A stretch of DNA of 64,000 nt from CAVXNB01 sp963763085 (lineage in GTDB: Bacteria; Actinomycetota; Acidimicrobiia; Acidimicrobiales; Bog-793). Every line of letters starts with the position of its first letter. Position 1 is the first letter of the stretch. The stretch covers positions 1,488,001-1,552,000 of the forward strand of contig CAVXNB010000004.1 of assembly GCA_963763085.1 (NCBI GenBank), written 5' to 3'. Below are positions 19,356 through 28,009 of the stretch, piece after piece. A model generated the notes under the pieces. It was given only the letters and a program-made list of their open reading frames with translations. It searched no databases and was not told where the DNA came from. The translations under genes were made by a program, and so were the position numbers.

Positions 19356-19903
19356 GAATCTCCCTCCACCGCCAGCCGGTCACCGAGGGCCGCCCGCAGC
19401 ATCCGCCGAGCCCGATGTGCCCGGCTCTTCACCGTTCCCTCCGGCACGCCCATCAACGCGGCCACCTCCGCCACCGACCGGTCCTCGACACACAACAGCT
19501 GCCACGTCTCCCGGTCTGGCCCGCCCGGAGGGCCCAATGCGGCCACCGCGTTCTCCAAGTCCATTCGCGACAGCACCGCCTCGGTCGGATCCCCGACGTC
19601 GCCGAGATCCGCTTCCACCACAGCGGGCAGCACCAGCTCCGCCGGTCCTCGGCGGCGCAAGAACATGGCCGCCTGGCGTCGAGCGATCCCCCACAGCCAC
19701 CCTCCCGCCGTCCCCTCGGGTCGGTAGCCGGCCGCCCCCCGCCACACCCCAAGGAAGGTCTCTTGCAACACGTCCTCCACATCCGCGGCCGGCAGCACCA
19801 CCCGCAGGCGCGCCGCCAGCCACGGCGCATGGCGGGAGAACAACTCCCGAAGCGCCCCGTCGTCACCAGCAGCGACCCGGGCGATCAGCCCGTCGTCATC
19901 CAT
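19352..19903 (-). CDS. ECF-family RNA polymerase sigma factor
   Basis: 183 residues from ATG 19903, preceded by AGAGAGG. Region 2 includes LFSRHAPWLAARLRVVLPAADVEDVLQETFLGVWRG, the core-binding and -10-recognition part. Region 4 includes LLCVEDRSVAEVAALMGVPEGTVKSRAHRARRMLRAAL, the helix-turn-helix for the -35 box. It heads the operon with the membrane protein and ABC genes, all joined by 4-base overlaps, so it probably controls that operon and responds to a membrane signal. The gene is intact although the transporter genes behind it are broken. Confidence 0.88.
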   Translation of the reverse strand: MDDDGLIARVAAGDDGALRELFSRHAPWLAARLRVVLPAADVEDVLQETFLGVWRGAAGYRPEGTAGGWLWGIARRQAAMFLRRRGPAELVLPAVVEADLGDVGDPTEAVLSRMDLENAVAALGPPGGPDRETWQLLCVEDRSVAEVAALMGVPEGTVKSRAHRARRMLRAALGDRLAVEGDS

Positions 19904-20064
19904 CACCTCTCTATTGCACTCCGGGCCCGATCGGTTCACGAAAACTTCCTGAACGGTCAAATCGGCAGGGTGAGCTCAAGCCGCCGTCCGGACCGCGAGG
20001 AGCGTCGATCGGCGTGGTGCGCTGCTTGTGGGCGACGCTGCTCGCTGACCGCTCGGACGAGGTG

Positions 20065-20318
20065 TTATGTATCGACGGGGAGCGGTGCTTGTTCGAGGAC
20101 CACGGCCAGCTGGGTGGCGATCTGCCGTAGTGCTTCGGAATCGCCGACCCAGACGTCCCAGGCCAAGGCCGTGAGCCCGATGTGCAGCTCGTAGCAGTGG
20201 TGCCGCTCGGAAGCGTCGACACAGGCGTCGGCGTCGTCTCGGATCGAGGGTTCCCGGTAGGCGCGGTCGATCTCGCTTTGCGCGGCGAGGGCTCCCCCGA
20301 CCAGAACGGCGTGCGGTC
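20065..20318 (-). CDS. Coding fragment of unknown function, no visible start
   Basis: The frame on the complement reads LGPHAVLVGGALAAQSEIDRA, then SERHHCYELHIGLTALAWDVWVGD and finally EALRQIATQLAVVLEQAPLPVDT before TAA at 20065-20067. It is rich in hydrophobic/charged periodicity and looks like real protein. No ATG, GTG or TTG start lies in frame between it and the adjoining broken gene. It is probably the 3' part of a gene whose beginning was lost or shifted. I recognise no family. Confidence 0.35.
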
Positions 20319-20497
20319 CTAGACGGTGGACTTGACGTCGAGGTTGCGGAAGCGCCGGTTGGCCATCAGCTCAGGCCCGACGCTCTGAACGAACTCCGAG
20401 AGGGCCGGGTGGTTGGACTGCTTCATGGCTTCCTCATAGGAGGGGAACTCGACGATGGAGATGTAGGTGCCGGGATCAGCTGGATAAATCCGGCCAT
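20319..20497 (-). pseudogene. Remnant of a small dimeric alpha/beta-barrel (monooxygenase-like) protein
   Basis: The C-terminal half is clear: DPGTYISIVEFPSYEEAMKQ, then SNHPALSEFVQSVGPELMAN and RRFRNLDVKSTV-stop at 20319-20321. It resembles small antibiotic-biosynthesis-monooxygenase/EthD-like proteins. MAGFIQLI, the usual beginning of such proteins, is encoded only a few codons before DPGTYIS and in another frame (ATG 20497), so about 50-60 internal residues are missing. An internal deletion is the simplest reading. Confidence 0.45.
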
Positions 20498-20626
20498 CGG
20501 TTGCTCCGTTTCCGCCTTTGCTTGGGCCACCGTGTGGACACGCGGGTGAGCGACAGACCCTGAAGCCGACCCCTGCGGCAGAGGATATCGGCGAGGCTGA
20601 CCCGGGGCTAGGGGGTACTGGATACT

Positions 20627-20641
20627 ATGTACCCCGTACAT
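20627..20641. promoter_or_regulatory. Operator-like palindrome upstream of the YCII-like gene
   Basis: ATGTACCCCGTACAT is a perfect inverted repeat (6-base arms, CCC centre) 74 bases before the start at 20715. It is part of a run of GTAC-containing steps (GGGTACTGGATACTATGTACC). Such short palindromes are typical of TetR- or MarR-type operators; no regulator gene is adjacent. Confidence 0.4.
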
Positions 20642-20714
20642 CTTGCGAGGCAGAGTGTCGTCCGGACCAAGTAAGGGCGGCCGGAGGAGGCCGCCGGGAC
20701 CCGGGAGTCAAGGG

Positions 20715-21097
20715 ATGACGAATTATCTGATGGTCTTCGGTGCCACGCGATGGACCACATTCCCGACGAGGACATGCCCGCCGTGGACGAGGCCGCGCAC
20801 ATGGTCAGCCAGGAGGCCTTCAACGCCGGCGTGTACGTGCTCGCCGGCGAACTCGAAGACCACAAGCGGAGCGTCATCGTGGCCACCGACGGGACGGTCA
20901 CCGACGGCCAGTATCCGGACTCGATCGGTGGAATCACAGTCCTCGATGTGCCTTCACGCGAGCAAGCGCTGGAATGGGCAACCAAGGTCGCCGTCGCCTG
21001 CCGCTGTGCGGTAGAGGTCTGGGAGATCGGGGCCGACCCCAAGCTCGAGGCGATGCTCCGCGAGGTCGATAACCGACAGCGACGTCCCGGCAACTGA
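20715..21097 (+). CDS. YCII/DGPF-domain small protein, frameshifted near 20742
   Basis: Starts at ATG 20715 (AAGGG upstream) with MTNYLMVFGA. One base seems missing in gccacgcgatg at about 20742, after which the next frame reads AMDHIPDEDMPAVDEAAHMV, SQEAFNAGVYVLAGELEDHK and later TVTDGQYPDSIGGITVLDVPS and ALEWATKVAVACRCAVEVWEI. This is the YCII-related (DGPF) fold, a small ferredoxin-like dimer, often found with ECF sigma factors in actinobacteria. Biochemical role is unknown. About 127 residues when repaired. Confidence 0.7.
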
Positions 21098-21212
21098 GGC
21101 CCCTCCGCCCAGCGGGACGCGGTTACTACCGGCGTGACTACCTCCGAGTCGAGGTGTCCGGCCGGTGGGGGATGCTCAATGGGCGGCTTCGCCGCGTGCT
21201 AGAGAGGGTTTC

Positions 21213-21601
21213 ATGGAGCAGCGGATCAGTCTCATAACGCTTGGCGTGTCCGACCTGGGTCGGGCTCGCTTTTCTACGAGGCGCTTGGCTGGGCTGGTGC
21301 CCAGCAGCCCGACGACGAGGTTTGTTTCTTCCAGGCTGGTGGGATGGTGTTCGGGCTTTGGACTGCCCTCGGAGGTCATGGCGCGCCGGGCGTCGAGCTT
21401 GCTCACAATGTTCGATCACCGGAGGAGGTCGGCCAGGTACTGGAGGAGGCCGAACGCGCTGGAGGCTCGATTGTTCGACCGCCGGCCATCGCCGAGTGGG
21501 GCGGAACATCGGGCGCCTTCGCCGACCCGGACGGCTATGTATGGGAGGTCGCCCACAACGCGGGGTGGACTATCACCGACGACGGCTCGATCCGCATCTA
21601 G
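21213..21601 (+). CDS. VOC-superfamily (glyoxalase-like) protein, frameshifted near 21270
   Basis: ATG 21213 has AGAGAGGG upstream. It begins MEQRISLITLGVSDLGRAR, the usual first strand of a VOC protein. One base is missing near 21270 (cgcttttctac). The next frame then gives FYEALGWAGAQQPDDEVCFF, MVFGLWTALGGH, and FADPDGYVWEVAHNAGW near the end. VOC proteins bind a metal with His/Glu and act as lyases, dioxygenases or resistance proteins; the WEVAHN Glu fits a metal ligand. Specificity is unknown. Confidence 0.7.
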
Positions 21602-21767
21602 CGCCGAAGCATTCCGTCGTGCGCCCGGTGAGAACTTGGCGGCGTCTGGCAGACGAAGCCGCACTGTTCGGCAGGGAGCTCATGTCATTTGGCTGGACCA
21701 GCCTGTCGGGCGAGGAGTCGGTCGCTGAGCTCGATGGTGGCCGCCAGATACCACCAGGATATCCAGT

Positions 21768-22654
21768 CTAGGCAGCGTTCAGCAGGGCGGCCAAGATCTC
21801 GTCCCAGTGCTTTGGCACGACCAGGTGGCCCTCTTCATGGAAGAGCGTCAGGTGGCTGTCCGGGATCCGGGCAGCCAGGGTGTGTGCCATCGCCACCGGG
21901 ACGTTGGTGTCCGCGTCTCCGTGCCAGATGTGCACAGGCGGTCGGATGTCAGTGAGATCGAATCCCCAAGGCTGCGCACAGATATGCGCCTCGTGAACCA
22001 CTCCACGGCTGCCATGCCGGAAGGCTTCCGGACCCGCTGCGATCATGAGGTTCCGCAGGCGCGGATCTGCCATTGCCTCCCGGTCGGCCCCTGGGAGGTG
22101 TATATCTAGCTCGCCGACCGTTCGAGGACCTTGGCCGGGTGGCGCTTCATCTGGTGAGCGTGCGGTGCGATGAGCAGCCGCAGGACCACGGGCGCCCGCC
22201 TCGCCAAGGTAAAGATCAGCCGGTTGGCCGGGTTCATGCCTGTGAGGGAGTCCGGAGCGTCGATCGGTCCCGCACCGCCGATGACGGCCACCGCCCTCAC
22301 CCGGTCAGGCAGTCCGTGCGCTACCGCCAACGCGTGCGGGCCGCCGCCTGAGAAGCCTGCGACCAGGAACTGATCGGCACCAACGGCATCAGCAAGCACG
22401 GCGACATCATCCGCCCAGTCGATCAGACGGCGGTACGGCTGGAACGTCGACATGCCAAAGCCCGGCCGGTCGGGCGAGATGACGCGCACCGCCGCGGGCG
22501 CCTCCGGCCACAGTTGCGGTGCGTCGAGCCGGGAACCCGGCAGGCCGTGGAACACGAACAGCACCGGTCCCGTGGTGGCGCCGTACTCGGCGTAGCCGAG
22601 GAATCTTCCGTCCACGAGCTGCACCGTCTGATGGAGACGATCGGATTGATCCAA
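21768..22654 (-). CDS. Alpha/beta hydrolase, frameshifted near 22110
   Basis: The upstream frame (from 22654) has LFVFHGLPGSRLDAP (oxyanion hole), PDRPGFGMST and the nucleophile elbow AGFSGGGPHAL. It stops at VLERSAS-stop (22106). With one base restored it continues ELDIHLPGADREAMADPRLR. The downstream frame then carries the catalytic Asp in HIWHGDADTNVP and the His in EEGHLVVPKHW. Together this is a complete Ser-Asp-His hydrolase of about 295 residues, cytoplasmic (no signal). Substrate unknown. Both halves keep catalytic residues, so the break is more likely an error or recent. Confidence 0.78.
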
Positions 22655-22742
22655 ACTGGGACTCCCGGAGTTGGCACGGCTGGCACGAGCTTGGCTGGGC
22701 AGATGCGGCCCCCGGCGACGCTTCTCGCTTCAGAGCCCTCTG

Positions 22743-23051
22743 TCAGGCTTCGTAGAGGTCTCCATAGGCGCTGCGGCCGCTGTCGCTCTGGCGAGGTGCC
22801 TGAGCCACGGCCCAACGCCGCGTGGCCCGGTCGACGGCGAAAGTGGTCCACCCGTCGCCGTCCTCGTCGCTGAGATGGATGAGCAGGGTGTGAGGGTCAT
22901 GCTCGACTCGCAGCCGGTGCCGCGGGTTCACCTGCTCGTGCAAGCCTCGCACCACCTTCCCGGGTGGAGCATCCTCCGCGACGAACGACGTCCAGCGCCT
23001 TCCTGACGACACAGGACGAGGGAGCTTGTCCTCGGACTGTCGCTCAGCCAT
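22743..23051 (-). CDS. Small hydrophilic protein of unknown function
   Basis: 102 residues from ATG 23051, with GGAAGGGAG upstream. It is charged and has no membrane segment; recognisable stretches are RRWTSFVAEDAPPGKVVRGL, HRLRVEHDPHTLLIHLSDED and GWTTFAVDRATRRWAVAQ, suggesting a small beta-rich fold. I do not recognise a family. It is divergent from the APH-like kinase with 60 bases between them, so the two could share a promoter region. Confidence 0.6.
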   Translation of the reverse strand: MAERQSEDKLPRPVSSGRRWTSFVAEDAPPGKVVRGLHEQVNPRHRLRVEHDPHTLLIHLSDEDGDGWTTFAVDRATRRWAVAQAPRQSDSGRSAYGDLYEA

Positions 23052-23111
23052 TGGTGTTTCTCCCTTCCGACGGGCCGCTATCCACCGAAAGCTACGGCCT
23101 TCTGTGCCCGC

Positions 23112-24020
23112 ATGTGTGAGAGTGCCGTCGTGATCTCTGTCCCCGCGGTCGTTCGCAACAAGGCCCGTGCGGTCGGTGCCACGGCCTGGCTGGAGGACCT
23201 CCCGAGCCTCATCGCCGGCCTCGAACGCGACTGGTCCATCGTTGTCGGCCGTGCGTACCAAGACGCGACGGAAGCGTTCGTCGCCGAGGTCACGTGCGAG
23301 GATGGCACGCCGGCGGTGCTGAAATTGTGCGTGCCCCGTCCCGGTGATGCCGCCAGGGACGAGATCACCGTGCTGCGCCTGGCCGGCGGAGACGGCTGCG
23401 CACGCCTCCTTCGGGACGACCCGGAGCGTGGCGCGCTGCTCGTCGAGCGCCTCGGCCGCTCGTTGCACGACCTTGGGCTCCCGATCGAGTTGCGCCACGA
23501 GATCCTGTGCTCGACCGCCGCCCGCGTCTGGCGCCCCGCCCCCGACTGCGGTCTGCCGACCGGTGCGGACAAGGGCCGGTGGCTCGTCGAGTTCATCGCG
23601 AGAACCTGGGAGGAGCTCGACCATCCGTGCTCGGAGAGGGCCCTCCAGCATGCACTGGCTTCCGCGGCGCGCCGCATCGACGCCCACGACGACGAAAGAG
23701 CCGTGCTCGTGCACGGCGATGTGCACCAGTGGAACACCCTTGAGGCCCCGGGCGGGTTCAAGCTGGTCGATCCGGACGGCCTGCTGGCGGAGGCCGAGTA
23801 CGACATGGGCATCGTCATCCGCGAAGATCCCGTCGAGCTCCTCGACGGAGACCCGTACCGCCGAGCCCACTGGCTGGCGACACGGACCGGCCTCGACGCC
23901 ACGGCAATCTGGGAGTGGGGAGTCGTCGAGCGGGTGTCGACGGGTCTTCTCGGCACCGCAGTCGGTTTGCAGCCGGTCGCAGGCGAGATGCTCGCCGCCG
24001 CGGACCGCCTCGCAGGTTGA
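23112..24020 (+). CDS. Aminoglycoside 6-phosphotransferase-like kinase (APH(6)/StrB family)
   Basis: 302 residues. The protein-kinase-like APH fold is shown by AVLKLCVPRPGDAARDEITVLRL (ATP-site Lys, Glu), the catalytic loop VLVHGDVHQWNTLEA (Brenner motif HGDxHxxN) and the metal Asp in FKLVDPDGLLAEAEYDMGI. The layout is that of streptomycin/hydroxyurea 6-kinases, which inactivate their drug by phosphorylation. In soil actinobacteria such kinases are frequent and many have other or unknown substrates. The start is ATG 23112; GTG 23130 is an alternative. No mobile element is next to it. Confidence 0.78.
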   Translation: MCESAVVISVPAVVRNKARAVGATAWLEDLPSLIAGLERDWSIVVGRAYQDATEAFVAEVTCEDGTPAVLKLCVPRPGDAARDEITVLRLAGGDGCARLLRDDPERGALLVERLGRSLHDLGLPIELRHEILCSTAARVWRPAPDCGLPTGADKGRWLVEFIARTWEELDHPCSERALQHALASAARRIDAHDDERAVLVHGDVHQWNTLEAPGGFKLVDPDGLLAEAEYDMGIVIREDPVELLDGDPYRRAHWLATRTGLDATAIWEWGVVERVSTGLLGTAVGLQPVAGEMLAAADRLAG

Positions 24021-24063
24021 GGTTCAGGCCGGTCCGCCGGCCATCGCCGCCCACCCTGGCGGA

Positions 24064-27000
24064 TCACCTGCCGGGGACGCCGGCCTCCCCGGGCGCCGCC
24101 GGCCGGCGTGCGAACAGCGGCCCTCCGCCATTCGGGGCTGACCATGTGATGACGGCCTGGGTGACGCCGAGACCTTCGAAGATGGTCTCGGCCCGGTCAC
24201 GGTCTTCGCTCGTGTCTGCGCCGGCAGCAACGGCCGCAAGCGCTGCGAGCGCCACCCGGTTCGCAAGGGACAGGGCGAGCTCGTAGGGGGCCTCGAGGGC
24301 GGTCGCCCGCTCGATCGCCTCATCCAGGGCCCGGATCGACGCGTCAGCCTCGTCGCCGTTTTCGCCGGCTATGCGACCGAGGCGCGGCAGCCGTGCCGAG
24401 CACGCGGAGAGCCGCCACTTCGGTCTGCTCGAGACCGGACCGCCCCCGAACGGCACGCAGCAGCTCCTCCGCCGACGAGGCTGCCGACGGGAAGTCTCCT
24501 TCGAGCAGCTGGCACTCGGCGAGGCGGAGCTGAGTCTCGGCGATGAAGATGGGCGAGCGGATCTCCCGGAAGTCGTCGAGCGCCTCCTCGAGGAGCCGGC
24601 GCCCGTCTGCAGCGGCGCCGGCGCGGGCCTCGAGGCGGCCCAGGTTCGACGTGGCGAGCGCGGCCCCGACGCGGTATCCGGCCGCGAGCCAGGTCGCACG
24701 GGCGGACTCGAACAGCCCACGAGCGGCCTCGAAGTTGCCCTGATCGCTCAGGATCTCGGCGATGTTGTTCTCCTCCGTGGCGGCACCGACCACGTCGCCC
24801 GAGCGGACGCGTGCCTCCCGGCTGCGTTCGTAGTAGTCGTGGGACGCCTCCCACATCCCCAGGTAGTAGGCGCCGATGCCGAGGTTGTTCAGCACGTTGC
24901 CCTGACCGACGAGATCGCCGAGCTCCTCGAAGATGGCGAACGCCCTTTCTGCGAGCTCATCGGAGGGTTCCCCCAGATAGACCGACATCATGTGGCGGAG
25001 GTAGAGCGCGTGGGCGAGCCCGGAGCGATGATGCGCCCGCGTCGCCTCGGCCGCGGCCTCGGTCGCAAAACGCATGCATTCCCGGTACCGACCCTGCCGC
25101 GACACGACACCGGCGGAGGCAAGGTCGAGCTCGGTGCGCTCGGTCTCGGCGGCGCGCTCGGTCTCGGCGGCAAGCAGCCGCCGCCCCCTCGTGTAGCACC
25201 CGAGAGCGTGCCGGTAACGGCCCTGGCGTTCGTGCAGCACGCCCGCCTTCCGGAGCAGCCGCGCCCGATCGACCTCGCCCCGGCCGAGCCGTCTCGCCTC
25301 CGCGTAGGCGACGCGTGACCGGTCGTAGCTGGCTGACAGCTCGCAGGCGTCGCCCAGCGCCTCGGCTACGGCCATGACCTCCGAACGGGGGAGCGTGCGG
25401 AGCCGGCCGGCCGCGTCGAGGGCACGAGCGAAGAATGTGGCCGCGTCCGCGTTCGCCCACAACGTCCGGGCGCGGTCGCCCGCGACGCGCGAGTAGCGCC
25501 ACGCCGGCTCGTAGCGCTCCGCATGCATCCAGTGGAGCGAAAGCAGCTCGGCGGCTTCGTCCGGCGTTGCGGTCCTCGACTCGATCGCCTGCGCCGCACG
25601 GGCGTGCAGCTCCTTGCGCCGCTTGAACGAAAGCCCCTCGTAGGCGGCGTCACGCATGAGACCGTGCGCGAACCGCCGCCCGATGGCCGTCGGTGCGACA
25701 AAGGCGCCGAGACGGGTCCAGAGCGATTCGTCGAGAGTGGCGTCGTCGTCTAGCAACTCGTGGAGAAGCCCGGGATCGAACTGGGCACCGAGCACAGCCG
25801 CCGCCCTCAGCACCCGGCGGTCGGACGCGGACAGCAGGTCGATCTCGGCCGCGAGCAGAGGCTCGAGGGATTCGGGCAGTCCTTCGACGCCGCCGGCGGT
25901 GCCGGCGGTGCGAAGTAACTCCCTCAGAAACAACGGGTTTCCGTCCGCCCGCTCCACAATCGCCTCCACCTGTGCGGGGGCCAGCATGCCGGTCCCACCG
26001 CGGGCGAGCCGAGTGGCCGCTTCTCCGCCTAACGGCTTGAGCTCGAGGACGAGGACGCGGTCCGTATCCTCGGGCAAAGCCGTACGACTCCCGGGCCCAC
26101 GGGTCAGCACGACGAGCAGCGGCAGATCGAAGGCCTCGACGGCGACCCTGCCGAGGAGGCTCGCCGAGGCCTCGTCGATGGCATGGGCGTCTTCGAAGAT
26201 GAGCGCTGAAGGCGTCAACGCGTACGCCCGCAGCAGTTGTACGGCGCAATGCTCGAGACGCGGGCGGCGAAAGCGAGGCTCGAGCTCGTCCACCTCGCGG
26301 GTCGAAGGTACGGGGACGTCGACGACGTCGGCGAGCAAAGGCAGGAACGGCTCGAGCTCGGGTGCGCGCTCGCCGACGGCCCGCCTCAGCTCATCCGCGA
26401 CGACCTCGTGGGGAGCGTCGTCGGCGAGCCCGAGGAGCACGCGAAAGACTCGGCGGAACGGCAGGTACGGCGTCGCGCTGCCGTACTCCTCGCACGCGAC
26501 GCGCAACGTGCCGAGGGACCACCGGTCAATGGACTCCGATACGAGGCGCGACTTGCCGATGCCGGGCGCGCCGCTGATCTCGATCACCCCGCCGGAGCCG
26601 GCCGCAGCCGCTTCGGCCCGGCGAAGAATCTCCTCGAGCTCTTGCTCGCGCCCGACAAAGGGAAGACCGTCGCCGATCTGTTCCGAGATGCCCTGGCGGG
26701 GTGCTTCGAGGACCGCCGCCACGACCGGCTCCGACTTGCCCTTGACCCGAAACGGCGGGATGGCGCGGGTCTCGAACGGGTTGCGCGCCCGCACGAGCGC
26801 GCCCTCGGTCGCGAGGACCTGGCGTGGTGCGGCCTTGCCCATCACGCGGGCGGCGAGGTTCACGGCGTCGCCGGTGATCGAGAAGATGCGGCGGTTCGCG
26901 AGGCCGAAGTCATGCGAGAAGACGAACACTCTCCCGGCGTTCACCCCCGCCCGCAGTCCCACCGGCGAGGTCTGAGGGTGGTGGGACACGACATCGTGCA

Positions 27001-27925
27001 CGCAGCGCAGGAGCCGGTCCGCGTCGTTGCCCCGCAGCAGCGGCACACCTCCGACGAGGATGATCTTTCCCCCGTCGGGTCCGATGTCGGTCTCGTGAAA
27101 GTTGACCCCGTAGCGCTCGGCCGCCTCTTCTGCCGCCTCCATGAGCGGATGGAGGCCGGCTGCGACGCTCTCGGCGCCTGCGCTCTGAGTGAGGGCGTCG
27201 ATGCCGGAGAACTCGAGGAACGCGACGGTCGCCTGCCGGTGCTCGGCCTGTTCGCCGCCACCGAGCAGGTGGACCCGGGTGTCGGCCGGGAGGAGCCGGG
27301 CGACGTCGAGGTTGCCCACGGCAGGTGGGGGAGGCGGTGGGACCGTGTCGGCCTCGGGTGCTTTCGCGAGCAGCACGCCGGCGTCCTTTCGCTCGCCGAG
27401 GAAGCGTGCGTCCAGCCGCCGAGCGGTTTCTTGACTGACGACGACCTCTCCCGCTTGGGCGATGGTCTCCATGCGGGCGGTCTCCGACGCCGCCGGCCCG
27501 GTGACGACGAGCTCACGGTGGCGGTCGCCGAGCAGGTAGAAGTCGAACCCGCCGCTGTGCGCGCCGATCGAGACCTCCAAGGTGACGCGCCCGGCGGTGG
27601 TCCTGAAGCGTCCGATCCGGCCCATCGTCCGCGACATGAGAAACGCCGCCCGGCAGGCACGGGCGGTGGAGCCCGGGTCGGCGAAGTACAGCAGGACAGC
27701 GTCCCCACCCCACTTGAGGAGGTCGGCGCCGTAGGAGGTGGCGACGCCGAGCAGTTCCCCGAACACCGCGCCGATGACGTCACTGATCTCCTCGGCACCG
27801 ACCTTGCCGCGAGCTGCGAGGCGTTCGGTCAGCGCCGTGAAGCCCGATACGTCCACGAACAGCAGGGTGCCCTCGAGGCGCTTGTGGAGCTCGTCAGGAG
27901 TTTCGGCGAGCCAGCTCAGCGCCAC
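24064..27925 (-). CDS. Adenylate/guanylate cyclase - STAND ATPase - TPR regulator, frameshifted near 24390
   Basis: About 1280 residues when repaired. N-terminal class III cyclase domain with metal Asp residues in LLFVDVSGFTAL and LLKWGGDAVLLYF. A second, more degenerate cyclase-like domain follows (ATVAFLEFSGIDAL ... IFSITGDAVNLAARV). Then PFVGREQELEEIL and Walker A EISGAPGIGKSRLV of a STAND-type ATPase, and a long series of TPR helices. The printed frame ends in Arg-rich residues at 24344; removing one base at about 24390 continues RLGRIAGENGDEADASIRAL to 24064. The start used is GTG 27925, though similar sequence (ATLAPYLPR) extends a little upstream without a start codon. Such proteins are signal-sensing regulators; the input is unknown. 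Confidence 0.82.
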
Positions 27926-28009
27926 CCGCGGCAGGTACGGCGCAAGCGTCGCGGCGGCGTCCGGTGAGTGGGTTCGGGTGATGGTCGGGATGGCGAGCGA
28001 TGCTACTCG

